The position numbers and the translations under genes are program-made. The notes below the pieces were generated by a model that was not told where the DNA came from, ran no database searches, and saw only the letters and a program-made list of their open reading frames with translations. A stretch of 64,000 bases of DNA. Origin: Winogradskyella epiphytica. GTDB lineage: Bacteria > Bacteroidota > Bacteroidia > Flavobacteriales > Flavobacteriaceae. Location: contig NZ_QJTD01000001.1 of NCBI RefSeq assembly GCF_003217215.1, positions 1,154,876 to 1,218,875 on the forward strand, read 5' to 3'. Below are positions 6,849 through 15,712 of this stretch, piece by piece. Each line of letters begins with the position of its first letter. Within the stretch, counting starts at the first letter, position 1.

Positions 6849-8078
6849 ATGATGCGTTGGGCAATATTTGCTATACTTTATATACTACTTACGGTTTACG
6901 GTTTTCAAGCTATAAAACGAGTAACTAAGAAAACATGGATATACTATGTGTTTTTTGGGATGGCCATATTGATAGCTGGAAATCTTGTATTTCAATTTGC
7001 TTCAGGTGATGCAGGACGGGTTTTAACACCGGGTAAAAGTTATGCTTTTGGGTTTGTATTAGCTTTTATGGCTTTTAACTTAGTACTACTGCCGTTCTTA
7101 GTTGGTGAAGACATTATTAGAGGAAGCTTTGGCTTATATAAGAAAGGCTTAAAAAAGGATAAGTCCTTCTATATGCCCTCGCGTAGAAAGTTTGTGAGTC
7201 AAGTTGCTTTAGGCTTAGCGGCTATTCCATTTTCGTCTTTATTATATGGGATGTACCAAGGGAAGTACAATTTTAGAGTGTTGAGGTACGTCCTTCATTT
7301 TGAAGACTTACCAGAAGCCTTTGATGGTTATAAAATCACTCAAATCAGTGATGTCCATTCCGGAAGTTTTGACGATAAAGAAAAGATAGAATACGCAATC
7401 AATTTAATTAATGAGCAGAAGTCTGATGTCTTAATGTTTACAGGAGATATGGTAAACAATAAAGCTTCAGAAATGAGGCCTTGGAAGGAAACTTTTGGCC
7501 GATTGAAAGCTAAAGATGGTAAATTCTCTGTCTTAGGTAATCACGACTATGGTGATTATGTCGATTGGGAGTCAGCCGAAGCAAAACAAAAAAACTTAGA
7601 AGAGTTAATAGGAATTCAAAAAGAAATTGGTTTCGACCTACTGCTCAATGAAAGTCGCTATCTAGAAAAAGAGGGGCAACGATTAGCATTAGTTGGCGTT
7701 GAGAATTGGGGAAAAGGTGGTTTTAAAAAAGCAGGTGATTTAGAAAAAGCCACATCACAAATTCAACCGGATGATTTTAAAATACTACTAACCCACGATC
7801 CAAGCCATTGGGAAGCTGAAGTTTTAAAAGATCCTAAACATTTTCACTTGACTTTAAGTGGACATACCCATGGGATGCAATTCGGCATAGAAATTCCAGG
7901 TTGGGTGAAATGGAGTCCTGCAAAATGGCGCTACAAACACTGGGCGGGTATCTATAAAGAAATGGGACAATACATTAACGTTAATAGAGGTTTTGGCTAT
8001 TTAGGTTACCCAGGACGTGTGGGTATATGGCCTGAAATTACGGTGATTGAGCTCAAAAAAGGGACTAAAAGTGCGTAA
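6849..8078 (+). CDS. Membrane-anchored metallophosphoesterase (YkuE-like)
   Basis: This 409-residue protein has about four N-terminal membrane segments (to about residue 135) followed by a calcineurin-like phosphoesterase domain. All metal-binding motifs are present: DVHSG (about 168), GDMVNN (about 200), GNHDYGD (about 230), THDPSHW (about 313) and SGHTHG (about 337). The catalytic domain probably hydrolyses a phospho(di)ester with a two-metal centre at the membrane surface. The substrate is unknown; relatives are annotated as UDP-diacylglucosamine or phospholipid phosphoesterases, but nothing here decides that. Translation probably starts at the first ATG of the pair at 6849/6852. Confidence 0.9.
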   Translation: MMRWAIFAILYILLTVYGFQAIKRVTKKTWIYYVFFGMAILIAGNLVFQFASGDAGRVLTPGKSYAFGFVLAFMAFNLVLLPFLVGEDIIRGSFGLYKKGLKKDKSFYMPSRRKFVSQVALGLAAIPFSSLLYGMYQGKYNFRVLRYVLHFEDLPEAFDGYKITQISDVHSGSFDDKEKIEYAINLINEQKSDVLMFTGDMVNNKASEMRPWKETFGRLKAKDGKFSVLGNHDYGDYVDWESAEAKQKNLEELIGIQKEIGFDLLLNESRYLEKEGQRLALVGVENWGKGGFKKAGDLEKATSQIQPDDFKILLTHDPSHWEAEVLKDPKHFHLTLSGHTHGMQFGIEIPGWVKWSPAKWRYKHWAGIYKEMGQYINVNRGFGYLGYPGRVGIWPEITVIELKKGTKSA

Positions 8079-8122
8079 TTGTAAAGAATTGTTTATTTTT
8101 ATGATATAAGAATTGAACTACT

Positions 8123-8167
8123 AACCATTATAGTCACGAATGTGAGATGGTTAATGGGCATTTTTTA
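8123..8167 (+). terminator. Two-tier hairpin followed by a T tract, probable terminator
   Basis: The outer stem AACCAT/ATGGTT (8123-8128/8147-8152) encloses an inner stem TCAC-GAAT-GTGA (8134-8145). A T-rich run follows at 8161-8166. It sits between the phosphoesterase stop and the thioredoxin-fold gene, so it could terminate the former or form a leader structure of the latter. Confidence 0.45.
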
Positions 8168-8187
8168 TTTGACTAAAATTATAACGT

Positions 8188-8484
8188 ATGTCAAAATTTG
8201 GGGAATTAATAGATGTTGAAATTCCAGTGCTTTTGGACTTCTACACGGAAGAGAACGATCAGTCTGTGGCGATGCATACCGTATTACGGGATGTGGCGGC
8301 TGCATTAGGCGATAAAGCCAGAGTGATTAAAATCGATGTCGATAAAAATAAAGATCTGGCTGAAGCTCTACGCATAAAAGGGCTGCCTACTTTAATAATC
8401 TACAAAAATGGTGAGATGAAATGGAGGCATAGTGGTGGACAAGATGCTAATACCTTAATCAATATCATTTTAGAATATGTCTAA
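8188..8484 (+). CDS. Thioredoxin-fold protein lacking the CXXC active site
   Basis: The 98 residues follow the thioredoxin pattern: beta strand VLLDFYTE, helix, KARVIKIDVDKNKDLAEALRIKGLPTLIIYKNGE with the cis-Pro loop (GLPT), and a C-terminal helix. The place where WCGPC should be reads TEENDQS, and there is no cysteine anywhere in the protein. It therefore cannot be a classical disulfide reductase. A structural, chaperone-like or protein-binding role is more likely, but this is inference. It stands alone between a phosphoesterase and a convergent deacetylase gene. Confidence 0.85.
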   Translation: MSKFGELIDVEIPVLLDFYTEENDQSVAMHTVLRDVAAALGDKARVIKIDVDKNKDLAEALRIKGLPTLIIYKNGEMKWRHSGGQDANTLINIILEYV

Positions 8485-8575
8485 ATGAGGACTACTTTCG
8501 CAAGTATAAAGCTCTAAGAAATACACTTTTTAGCAATTACAAAACGTCATTAAGAACAGGGTAATTCATTCAGAT

Positions 8576-9220
8576 CTACAGTTTCTTAAACTCGTAACCC
8601 TTTACACTATAATAGTCCAATACCTTTGGAAGTGCATATTTTAAATTGCGAGAGGCTTTTACACTATCGTGAAATACAATAATACTACCTTCTTTTGCTG
8701 TTGAAGTGACCTTTTCTAGACAAGACGCTTCAGATACATTCTTATCCCAATCAAAGGATAATACATCCCACATGATGATCTTATAGCCTAAATTGCGAAT
8801 TCTTCGAATTTGCTTGTTTCTAAACCTCCCATAAGGTGGTCTAAAAAGTTTCTGATAAGTAGGGTTGGTTTTTGAGTTGATGAGCTGCTGCGTGTTTTCA
8901 ACACTTTCAACATAGGCCTTAGTGGTATGTTTCCAACCTAATAAATGATTATAGGTATGATTGCCTACGGTATGCCCATCGTCTAATAGGCGTTGAAAAA
9001 TGTCTGGATGCTTTTCTATATTATTGCCAATACAGAAAAAAGTCGCCTTGGCATTATACGTCTTTAAAGTAGACAGCACCCAATCCGTAATTTCCGGAGT
9101 GGGGCCATCATCAAAAGTGAGATATAGTTCCTTTTTATGGGTAGGAATACTCCAGATAAAATTAGGGAACATTGTCTTAACAAAGCCTGGCGTCTTAGCT
9201 GGAATAATCTTCATAGCCAT
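8576..9220 (-). CDS. NodB-type polysaccharide deacetylase
   Basis: This 214-residue carbohydrate esterase family 4 domain has its key motifs in order: TFDDGP (35-40, catalytic base and metal Asp), HTYNH (88-92, metal His pair), RPPYGR (127-132) and WDVLSFDWD (151-159). It should remove N-acetyl groups from a cell-wall or surface polysaccharide. No clear signal peptide is seen; the N-terminus MAMKIIPAKTPGFVK is only weakly hydrophobic. Its ATG begins directly next to the stop of the DUF2723 gene, so the two are probably cotranscribed, hinting at a shared role in cell-envelope glycans. Confidence 0.92.
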   Translation of the reverse strand: MAMKIIPAKTPGFVKTMFPNFIWSIPTHKKELYLTFDDGPTPEITDWVLSTLKTYNAKATFFCIGNNIEKHPDIFQRLLDDGHTVGNHTYNHLLGWKHTTKAYVESVENTQQLINSKTNPTYQKLFRPPYGRFRNKQIRRIRNLGYKIIMWDVLSFDWDKNVSEASCLEKVTSTAKEGSIIVFHDSVKASRNLKYALPKVLDYYSVKGYEFKKL

Positions 9221-12200
9221 TTAATTCTCAGGAGCAATTTTTTCAATCGTGTCTTTTAGAGCTTCGTAGATATCAGCATCTAATGGCATTTCCTCTTCTT
9301 CCATTGGTTGTTCCATCAGCGCATCAAATAAAGTCAGATAATTGTTAAATCGCTTAGTTTCTTCAAGGGCAAAGTCTCTGTCGTTATGGATCACTAAAAT
9401 ATCTATCAGAGATCGGTAACGCTGAATATCCATATAGATGTCCTCGAATACTAAATTCTTTTGCTGCTCTATATCTAAACCACCATAATAAGTTAAGTTT
9501 TCTTGATATTTTTTAGCAACTTCTTTATACAAAGCACGTCCTTTATCAATATTACCTACTTCGTAGTAAGCACTCACATATGGCTCGAGTAGAGAATAGA
9601 ATCCAAACTTATCTACAGGCATATTCTCCATAGCAATATCTGCAATTTCTTCCGCCTTGTCTAATTGGTCCTCATTGAGTAACTGCTCTATTAAACGTGC
9701 TAAGTTTCCTCTATAAGTAATACCATTTCTTCGGGTTTCAATATCGTGGTAGATGTCTTCTTTACTTCCGCCCCATTCCCAATTCTTCACCATGTCATAC
9801 ATAAGCTCAGAATCAACACGACCCATATCATACGGATTGGCTCTATCTACAGGTGTTTTAATTGGTACTAGTTTGTAGCACATACCATCCAACTGTAAAT
9901 AGTCTTTTAACCAAATATAGTCATCAGCTCCAAATGCACCTCCTGTAAAATAAATTGGTCGTTCCCAATTATTATTAGCAAGGATATCTAACATTAACAG
10001 ACGATTCTTGTAGATATAAGAACCTTCAATCTCCATAAATAAATGATCTTCAATTTTATCGGCATCCTTAGGTTTTACTAAGCCGGTTTTTAGAACCATT
10101 TCTTTATTTACAGGAATACTAATGTTTCTTGATGGGAAATAATTAGAATTCAAAATATGTCTAGGGTATCCATTTGGGTCTTCACCTTGTCTTTCAGCCA
10201 CATATTTAAATTTCGTATTAGGTTTATCACTTGATATGAAATCAACAAAGTAATCAATAGATAAAGTGTCGTCTGTGATTTCTCGTCTAATTATAACATC
10301 TCTTGTTCCGCCACGGTATTGTTTATGGGTTAATTGAGACGGAATAGGATCACTTTCATAAGCTTTCCGCTTCATCTGATCGATATACCAATCGGTTTGG
10401 AACAAACTCGTATTCACCACGCGTACATCGGTACGTACACCTTCAATTTCTTGTAAATACCATAATGGGAAAGTATCATTATCTCCAATGGTAAATAAAA
10501 TCGCATTTGGTGCACAGGACTCTAAATATTTTCGAGCCATTGAATTGGTGGTGTACTTTCCTGAACGATCGTGATCATCCCAGTTATTAGCCGCTAAAAT
10601 ACCTGGTACAATAATAATACAGGCTAAAGTGATAAGTGGTGCTAAAAGTTTTGTTTTTACTCGTGTCTTTAAGAAATCATAAATCGCATAGACACCAAAG
10701 CCTATCCAAATCGCAAATACATAAAAAGACCCTACTACGGAATAATCACGTTCTCTTGGCTCAAATGGTCTTACATTAGTATAAAATTGAATTGCAATAC
10801 CAGTAAGTAAAAAGAATACTAACAGTACCCAAAAGCGTTTGAGATCAGAAAACATTAAAAAGAAGAACCCAAGGAGTCCTAAAATTAATGGTAGGAAGTA
10901 ATACGTATTTCTGGCTTTATTTTCTAAAACATCTGTTGGTAAATTATCTTGTGAGACTCCTAAATGCATAGCGTCAATAAAGTTAATTCCAGATATCCAG
11001 TTGCCATTTTTATGATTGTATCGTCCTTGAATATCATCTTGTCTCCCTGTGAAATTCCACATAAAATAACGCCAGTACATATAGCCAAATTGATATTGGA
11101 ACATATACATAATGTTATCTATAAAAGAAGGCTTCTCTATAATTAAATACTGCTGTCCGTAACGTTTTAGGAATTGATTATAATCGTCGTAATCAACCTC
11201 ACCACGCATCACACGCATTCTAAAATCATTTACAATCTGATCTAATTGTTGTTTTTCTTGCAGCGCATATTGTCCAGCTTGTTCTTCTGTTAAGCCAGCA
11301 CTTAAGGCATCGTTATAAACGCGTGTTTGAATCGCAGGATTAACTTTAAAGTCAATTAACCCGGTAAACATCATGTAGTTTTGAGCATGTTCGGCACTCC
11401 ACATTCTTGGAAGTATAGAAGCGTGCTCGTGATTGTAATTTTGTTTACTCTTTTCCCAATCGTTAATAATAACGTATTTGCCTAGTTCTTCGTCGCGCTC
11501 GTAATTCTTTTTATCATCTATAAAAGGTTCATCTTTGTCTGCGCCAGAATAAACCTCTGTAAATAAAGGTCCGTAAAATAAATGCGTTTCAGGGTACTGC
11601 TCTAAATTGTAATATGCAAGAAGCTCTCTAGCATCCGATGGATTGTTTTCGTTGATAACTACATTAGCATTCGCACGAATAGGTAACATCGTCCAAGAAG
11701 AGAACCCGATAAAAATAAACATTAAGCTAAGCACCAAAGTGTTGGCATGAATAAGGCCTTTTTTACGTGTGTAATTCAATCCAAAATAGAACAAGGCAAT
11801 AACTAATAGTCCGGCGATAATGGTTCCTGAATTAAAAGGCATACCCATTGAGTTCACAAAAAACACTTCAAAGTTTCCGAAGAGTTTTAATGTGGTTGGT
11901 AATAATAATTTAAATATAAAGAGAAGAATTGCAGCTGACGCAATATTCGCTATGATGAAATTTTGAACGGTGATCGTTTTATAATTCTTAAAATAATAAA
12001 TCAAACCTATTGCTGGAATGGTTAATAATCCCATAAAGTGAACACCAAAAGACAGTCCAATGACAAAGGCAATTAAAATCAACCAACGATTTCCTCTAGC
12101 ATTATCCATGTCTCGTTCCCAACGCAAGGCTAAGTAGAACATGATAGCCATAATCATAGTCGCCATGGCATAAACTTCCGTTTCAACAGCGTTAAACCAA

Positions 12201-12613
12201 AAAGTATCTGTAAATATAAAAGCTAAACTACCAACTAAAGCACTACCTAAAATAGCATAAGCTTTCCCTGAAGAGTTGCTCTCGTCATATTTGGTAAGTT
12301 TTGTAAGAAGCAAGGTGATGGTCCAAAACATAAAAAGTATAGTGAAGGCACTAGCCACACCACTCATCATGTTCATAATCATACCAATTTGTGAAGGTTC
12401 TAAGGCAAACATGGAGAAAAATGCGCCCAACATCTGAAACAAAGGAGCTCCTGGTGGATGCCCTACCTGTAATTTTGATGAGGTTAGAATATACTCGCCT
12501 GCATCCCAAAAACTAACAGTAGGTTCAATAGTAAGAGCGTAAACTACAAATGCCACTGTAAAAACAAGCCATCCTAGAATGTTGTTCCACTTTTTAAAGT
12601 TAAAATCTGTCAT
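9221..12613 (-). CDS. DUF2723-family multi-pass membrane protein, glycosyltransferase-like
   Basis: This 1130-residue protein has an N-terminal half of about a dozen hydrophobic segments in the DUF2723 arrangement (VEPTVSFWDAGEYI near the start, with the acidic residues expected in GT-C-type enzymes; GHPPGAPLFQ). A large extracytoplasmic region with GDNDTFPLWYLQ and a helical C-terminus resembling TPR repeats follow. DUF2723 includes human TMEM260, reported as a protein O-mannosyltransferase. A lipid-linked-sugar transfer role in glycoprotein or glycan synthesis is therefore plausible but unproven here. It is followed without a gap by a NodB deacetylase on the same strand. Confidence 0.9.
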   Translation of the reverse strand: MTDFNFKKWNNILGWLVFTVAFVVYALTIEPTVSFWDAGEYILTSSKLQVGHPPGAPLFQMLGAFFSMFALEPSQIGMIMNMMSGVASAFTILFMFWTITLLLTKLTKYDESNSSGKAYAILGSALVGSLAFIFTDTFWFNAVETEVYAMATMIMAIMFYLALRWERDMDNARGNRWLILIAFVIGLSFGVHFMGLLTIPAIGLIYYFKNYKTITVQNFIIANIASAAILLFIFKLLLPTTLKLFGNFEVFFVNSMGMPFNSGTIIAGLLVIALFYFGLNYTRKKGLIHANTLVLSLMFIFIGFSSWTMLPIRANANVVINENNPSDARELLAYYNLEQYPETHLFYGPLFTEVYSGADKDEPFIDDKKNYERDEELGKYVIINDWEKSKQNYNHEHASILPRMWSAEHAQNYMMFTGLIDFKVNPAIQTRVYNDALSAGLTEEQAGQYALQEKQQLDQIVNDFRMRVMRGEVDYDDYNQFLKRYGQQYLIIEKPSFIDNIMYMFQYQFGYMYWRYFMWNFTGRQDDIQGRYNHKNGNWISGINFIDAMHLGVSQDNLPTDVLENKARNTYYFLPLILGLLGFFFLMFSDLKRFWVLLVFFLLTGIAIQFYTNVRPFEPRERDYSVVGSFYVFAIWIGFGVYAIYDFLKTRVKTKLLAPLITLACIIIVPGILAANNWDDHDRSGKYTTNSMARKYLESCAPNAILFTIGDNDTFPLWYLQEIEGVRTDVRVVNTSLFQTDWYIDQMKRKAYESDPIPSQLTHKQYRGGTRDVIIRREITDDTLSIDYFVDFISSDKPNTKFKYVAERQGEDPNGYPRHILNSNYFPSRNISIPVNKEMVLKTGLVKPKDADKIEDHLFMEIEGSYIYKNRLLMLDILANNNWERPIYFTGGAFGADDYIWLKDYLQLDGMCYKLVPIKTPVDRANPYDMGRVDSELMYDMVKNWEWGGSKEDIYHDIETRRNGITYRGNLARLIEQLLNEDQLDKAEEIADIAMENMPVDKFGFYSLLEPYVSAYYEVGNIDKGRALYKEVAKKYQENLTYYGGLDIEQQKNLVFEDIYMDIQRYRSLIDILVIHNDRDFALEETKRFNNYLTLFDALMEQPMEEEEMPLDADIYEALKDTIEKIAPEN

Positions 12614-12716
12614 AAAAACCTTGCTTAATAATGCAGGCGAATTTACTATTTTTTACACAAACCCCTACCTTTTTAAGTTAAGGTTAATATTTTTCAAAAA
12701 TTTTGTGTTTATTTTT

Positions 12717-12745
12717 TGTTCAAATGAAACTTTGTATTAAATTTG
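12717..12745 (+). promoter_or_regulatory. Promoter of tRNA-Gln
   Basis: The -33 TTG (12717-12719) and the -7 TAAATTTG (12738-12745) are separated by 18 nt, matching the Bacteroidota consensus. The predicted start, near 12752, gives a short leader before the tRNA at 12765. Confidence 0.7.
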
Positions 12746-12764
12746 CACCCTCAATTTGAGAGAT

Positions 12765-12837
12765 TGGCCTATGGTGTAACTGGCAACACGTCTGGTTTTG
12801 GTCCAGAAGAGTCTAGGTTCGAGCCCTAGTAGGCCAA
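12765..12837 (+). tRNA. tRNA-Gln (UUG)
   Basis: A full cloverleaf is visible: acceptor stem TGGCCTA/TAGGCCA, D stem GTGT/ACAC, anticodon stem TCTGG/CCAGA with loop TTTTGGT giving anticodon TTG, and T stem CTAGG/CCTAG with a TTCGAGC loop. The discriminator is A. The terminal CCA is not fully encoded (ACAA follows), so it must be added after transcription. It stands alone with its own promoter and terminator. Confidence 0.97.
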
Positions 12838-12840
12838 CAA

Positions 12841-12877
12841 AAAAATCCTAATCATAAATACTTGATTAGGATTTTTT
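12841..12877 (+). terminator. Terminator after tRNA-Gln
   Basis: A long perfect stem AAAAATCCTAATCA/TGATTAGGATTTTT with an 8-nt loop starts four bases after the tRNA. Flanking A and T runs make it potentially bidirectional, serving the convergent universal stress protein gene as well. Confidence 0.9.
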
Positions 12878-12939
12878 ATTTTATATAACTATTTGTTGAT
12901 GAGCGATTTAGCGTAGTGCGCGTGAATTGTTAAAGACAC

Positions 12940-13764
12940 TTAAATCTTAAAAGTGATCACCGGACGATTAGCGTGGTTGACTAAATCTTCACTGATACTG
13001 CCATTTAAAAAGTGAGCAATGCCTTGTCTTCCATGTGTGCTAATTCCAATTAAATCGGCGTTTAAATCTTTTGAAACATTTAAAATTCCTTGTTCAACGG
13101 TATAATCGTTGTGAATGGTAATGGTATAATAATCAAATTTTTGTCCAGAGATAAAATCGTTAATTCTAGTTTCTGCTTCATGTGTGGTCATAAAATTACT
13201 AGAAGTAATCACTAGGACTAAATGAATTTTCGCGTCAAAGGCTTGTGCAAACGCTACAGCTTGTTTATAAGTTTCTTTACTGTCGTTTTTAAAATCGGAG
13301 GCAAAAACAAAATCAGAGACTTCAAAATTATCATGGGCGTTTTTAATAACTAATACAGGAACATCAGACGTTCTTACCACTTTTTCGGCATTAGAGCCTA
13401 CAAACATTTCTTTAAGTCCAGTGGCGCCGTGAGACCCCATGACAATTAAATCAATATTAAATTCTTTACACGAATCTTTTATTTCGTTAAATGTAATGTC
13501 GGCTTTCAAAGATTCATGAACAGGAATGCCTTTTAAATAATCTTGAGACATTAAGTCTTCAAATTTTTTCCTTGCCAATTTCATAAAAAATAAGGCTTCA
13601 GGAATATCGCTATGTGAATTTGCCGGATCTGTATGTTGCATGGGAATTTCCATCATATGCAAAAGGTAAATCTCAGAATTGTGCTTTCTAGCTAATATGG
13701 CAGCAACTTTTAAGGCGTTTTCGGCTTGTTCGGAAAAATCTGTGGGTACTAAAATTCTCTTCAT
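12940..13764 (-). CDS. Tandem-domain universal stress protein (UspA family)
   Basis: The 274 residues contain two Usp domains, about 1-145 and 148-274. Domain 1 starts MKRILVPTDFSEQAENALK and has the ATP-binding-type loop VMGSHGATGLKEMFVGSNAEKVVR. Domain 2 ends with IGISTHGRQGIAHFLNGSISEDLV. Both G-x2-G-x9-G(S/T)-type loops are recognisable, so nucleotide binding is likely. Such proteins are cytoplasmic and usually induced under stress or growth arrest. It is monocistronic and divergent from the rimP operon. Confidence 0.93.
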   Translation of the reverse strand: MKRILVPTDFSEQAENALKVAAILARKHNSEIYLLHMMEIPMQHTDPANSHSDIPEALFFMKLARKKFEDLMSQDYLKGIPVHESLKADITFNEIKDSCKEFNIDLIVMGSHGATGLKEMFVGSNAEKVVRTSDVPVLVIKNAHDNFEVSDFVFASDFKNDSKETYKQAVAFAQAFDAKIHLVLVITSSNFMTTHEAETRINDFISGQKFDYYTITIHNDYTVEQGILNVSKDLNADLIGISTHGRQGIAHFLNGSISEDLVNHANRPVITFKI

Positions 13765-13821
13765 TTTGGTTGATTTGTGTTAGTCCTATAAATTTAAGAA
13801 ATTAAATCCATAATAGGATGC

Positions 13822-13852
13822 TTGGGAAAATTAATTTAAAATCGTATATTTG
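13822..13852 (+). promoter_or_regulatory. Promoter of the rimP-nusA-infB operon
   Basis: The -33 TTG (13822-13824) and -7 TATATTTG (13845-13852) with a 20-nt spacer fit the Bacteroidota consensus closely. The predicted start near 13859 gives a leader of about 58 nt that contains the hairpin at 13881-13906. Confidence 0.7.
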
Positions 13853-13880
13853 CACCGTTGTTTACTAAAAATAAATAAGC

Positions 13881-13906
13881 GAGAGGACGAAAAGTCCTCT
13901 CTTTTT
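13881..13906 (+). promoter_or_regulatory. Terminator-like hairpin in the rimP-nusA-infB leader (candidate attenuator)
   Basis: The perfect 8-bp stem GAGAGGAC/GTCCTCTC (13881-13888/13894-13901) with a GAAAA loop is followed directly by TTTTT. It lies between the operon promoter and the rimP start at 13917. The upstream gene is divergent and the nearest upstream plus-strand gene (tRNA-Gln) has its own terminator, so no upstream transcript needs this hairpin. Attenuation of an operon that encodes NusA, itself a termination and pausing factor, is the likely reading; the mechanism is inferred. Confidence 0.65.
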
Positions 13907-13916
13907 ATATCATTAC

Positions 13917-14381
13917 ATGTTTAAGAAAATAGTTGAAGACTTATTACAAGCCGCATTAGAAGAGAGAAAAGACCTGTTTCTTATAGATTTTTCACTCTCA
14001 GGAGATAACGCAATAAAAATTGTAATTGATGGGGATGAAGGGGTCTTAGTAGAAGACTGTATGTTTATTAGTAGAGCTATTGAGCATAATATAGATAGAG
14101 ATGAGCATGATTTTTCTTTAGAAGTGTTATCATCTGGAGCAGCAACCCCCTTAACCTTACCTAGACAATATCATAAGCATGTTGGCAGAAACTTAGAAAT
14201 TTCAACCTTAGATGGTCATGATTTTGAAGGTGAGCTAAAAGAAGTGAACGAAGAGGATGTGGTAATCAGCTGGAAGGCAAGAGAACCTAAGCCTGTTGGA
14301 AAAGGCAAAGTAACAGTGACAAAAACAGAAACTGTTAGGTTTGACAATATTAAAGAAGCAAAAGTTAAAATAAAATTTTAA
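13917..14381 (+). CDS. rimP: Ribosome maturation factor RimP
   Basis: The 154 residues match RimP. The N-terminal alpha/beta domain has GVLVEDCMFISRAIEHNIDRDEHDFSLEVLSSGAATPL, corresponding to the family's DDC..SR.....LD....I...Y.LEVSSPG segment in a Bacteroidota-type variant. The C-terminal SH3-like domain runs from about residue 80. It supports 30S subunit maturation. It is the first gene of the classical rimP-nusA-infB operon, 12 nt ahead of nusA. Confidence 0.95.
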   Translation: MFKKIVEDLLQAALEERKDLFLIDFSLSGDNAIKIVIDGDEGVLVEDCMFISRAIEHNIDRDEHDFSLEVLSSGAATPLTLPRQYHKHVGRNLEISTLDGHDFEGELKEVNEEDVVISWKAREPKPVGKGKVTVTKTETVRFDNIKEAKVKIKF

Positions 14382-14393
14382 TACATATCAAAT

Positions 14394-15626
14394 ATGGAAA
14401 ATGTAGCGTTAATTGAATCATTTTCAGAATTTAAAGACGACAAATTAATAGATAGAGTTACGCTAATGGCAATTCTTGAGGATGTGTTACGTAATGCATT
14501 GAAGAAGAAGTATGGTGATGATGATAATTTTGATATTATTATAAACCCTGATAAAGGGGATTTAGAGATTTGGAGAAATCGTATAGTTGTTGCAGATGGT
14601 GAGGTTGAAGAACCAAATCAAGAAATTGCCTTATCAGAAGCTCAAAAAATAGAGCCTGATTTTGAAGTTGGAGAGGATGTAGCAGAAGAAGTGAAGTTAA
14701 TCGATTTAGGAAGACGTTCAATCTTAGCATTAAGACAGAACTTAATTTCTAAAATTCACGAACACGATAATACAAACATTTATAAGCACTTTAAAGAGCT
14801 TGAAGGTGAGATTTATACAGCAGAAGTTCATCATATTCGTCACAGAGCAATCATTTTGCTAGACGATGATGGAAATGAAATTATCCTACCTAAAGACAAA
14901 CAAATTCCTTCAGATTTCTTCAGAAAAGGAGAAAACGTAAGAGGAATTATTGAAAGTGTCGAATTAAAAGGAAGTAAGCCGGCTATTATTATGTCTAGAA
15001 CTTCACCGGTATTCTTAGAGAAATTATTCGAACAAGAAATACCAGAAGTATTCGATGGTTTAATTACGGTTAAAAAAGTAGTACGTATCCCTGGCGAAAA
15101 AGCAAAAGTAGCAGTAGATTCTTATGATGATAGAATTGATCCTGTTGGAGCTTGTGTGGGGATGAAAGGATCTAGAATCCACGGTATTGTACGTGAGTTA
15201 GGAAATGAGAATATTGACGTAATCAACTATACTAACAATATTCAACTTTTTGTAACAAGAGCTTTAAGTCCAGCGCGTGTTACATCTTTAAAATTAGATG
15301 AAGAGAATATGCGTGCAGAGGTTTTATTAAAACCTGAGGAAGTTTCAAAAGCAATTGGTAGAGGTGGTCATAACATTCGTTTGGCTGGTCAATTAACTGG
15401 TTATGAAATCGATGTATTCAGAGAAGGTGCAGAGGAAGATGTAGAGTTAAAAGAATTCTCAGATGAGATTGAAGGTTGGATTATAGCTGAATTCAGTAAA
15501 GCTGGTTTAGATACTGCTAAAAGTATCTTAGAGCAGGATGTTGTTGATTTAGTGAAGCGTACAGATTTAGAAGAAGAAACTATCCTAGATGTGATTAGGA
15601 TTTTAAAAGAAGAATTTGAAGAATAA
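14394..15626 (+). CDS. nusA: Transcription termination/antitermination factor NusA
   Basis: The 410 residues contain the N-terminal RNA polymerase-binding domain (about 1-130), an S1 domain (about 133-200) and two KH domains (VGACVGMKGSRIHGIVRELGNENIDVI and the following EEVSKAIGRGGHNIRLAGQLTGYEIDV). A short C-terminal helical region follows. The E. coli-type acidic repeats are absent, as is usual in Bacteroidota. It modulates pausing, termination and antitermination. Its position in an operon with a leader hairpin suggests autoregulation. Confidence 0.97.
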   Translation: MENVALIESFSEFKDDKLIDRVTLMAILEDVLRNALKKKYGDDDNFDIIINPDKGDLEIWRNRIVVADGEVEEPNQEIALSEAQKIEPDFEVGEDVAEEVKLIDLGRRSILALRQNLISKIHEHDNTNIYKHFKELEGEIYTAEVHHIRHRAIILLDDDGNEIILPKDKQIPSDFFRKGENVRGIIESVELKGSKPAIIMSRTSPVFLEKLFEQEIPEVFDGLITVKKVVRIPGEKAKVAVDSYDDRIDPVGACVGMKGSRIHGIVRELGNENIDVINYTNNIQLFVTRALSPARVTSLKLDEENMRAEVLLKPEEVSKAIGRGGHNIRLAGQLTGYEIDVFREGAEEDVELKEFSDEIEGWIIAEFSKAGLDTAKSILEQDVVDLVKRTDLEEETILDVIRILKEEFEE

Positions 15627-15712
15627 TATCTTTTTAATTGAGAATGGTTTTTTATAAATCATTTTGAAGTTAAATAGGTATAACATATATTTAAGTATTT
15701 TACAGGCAATTT

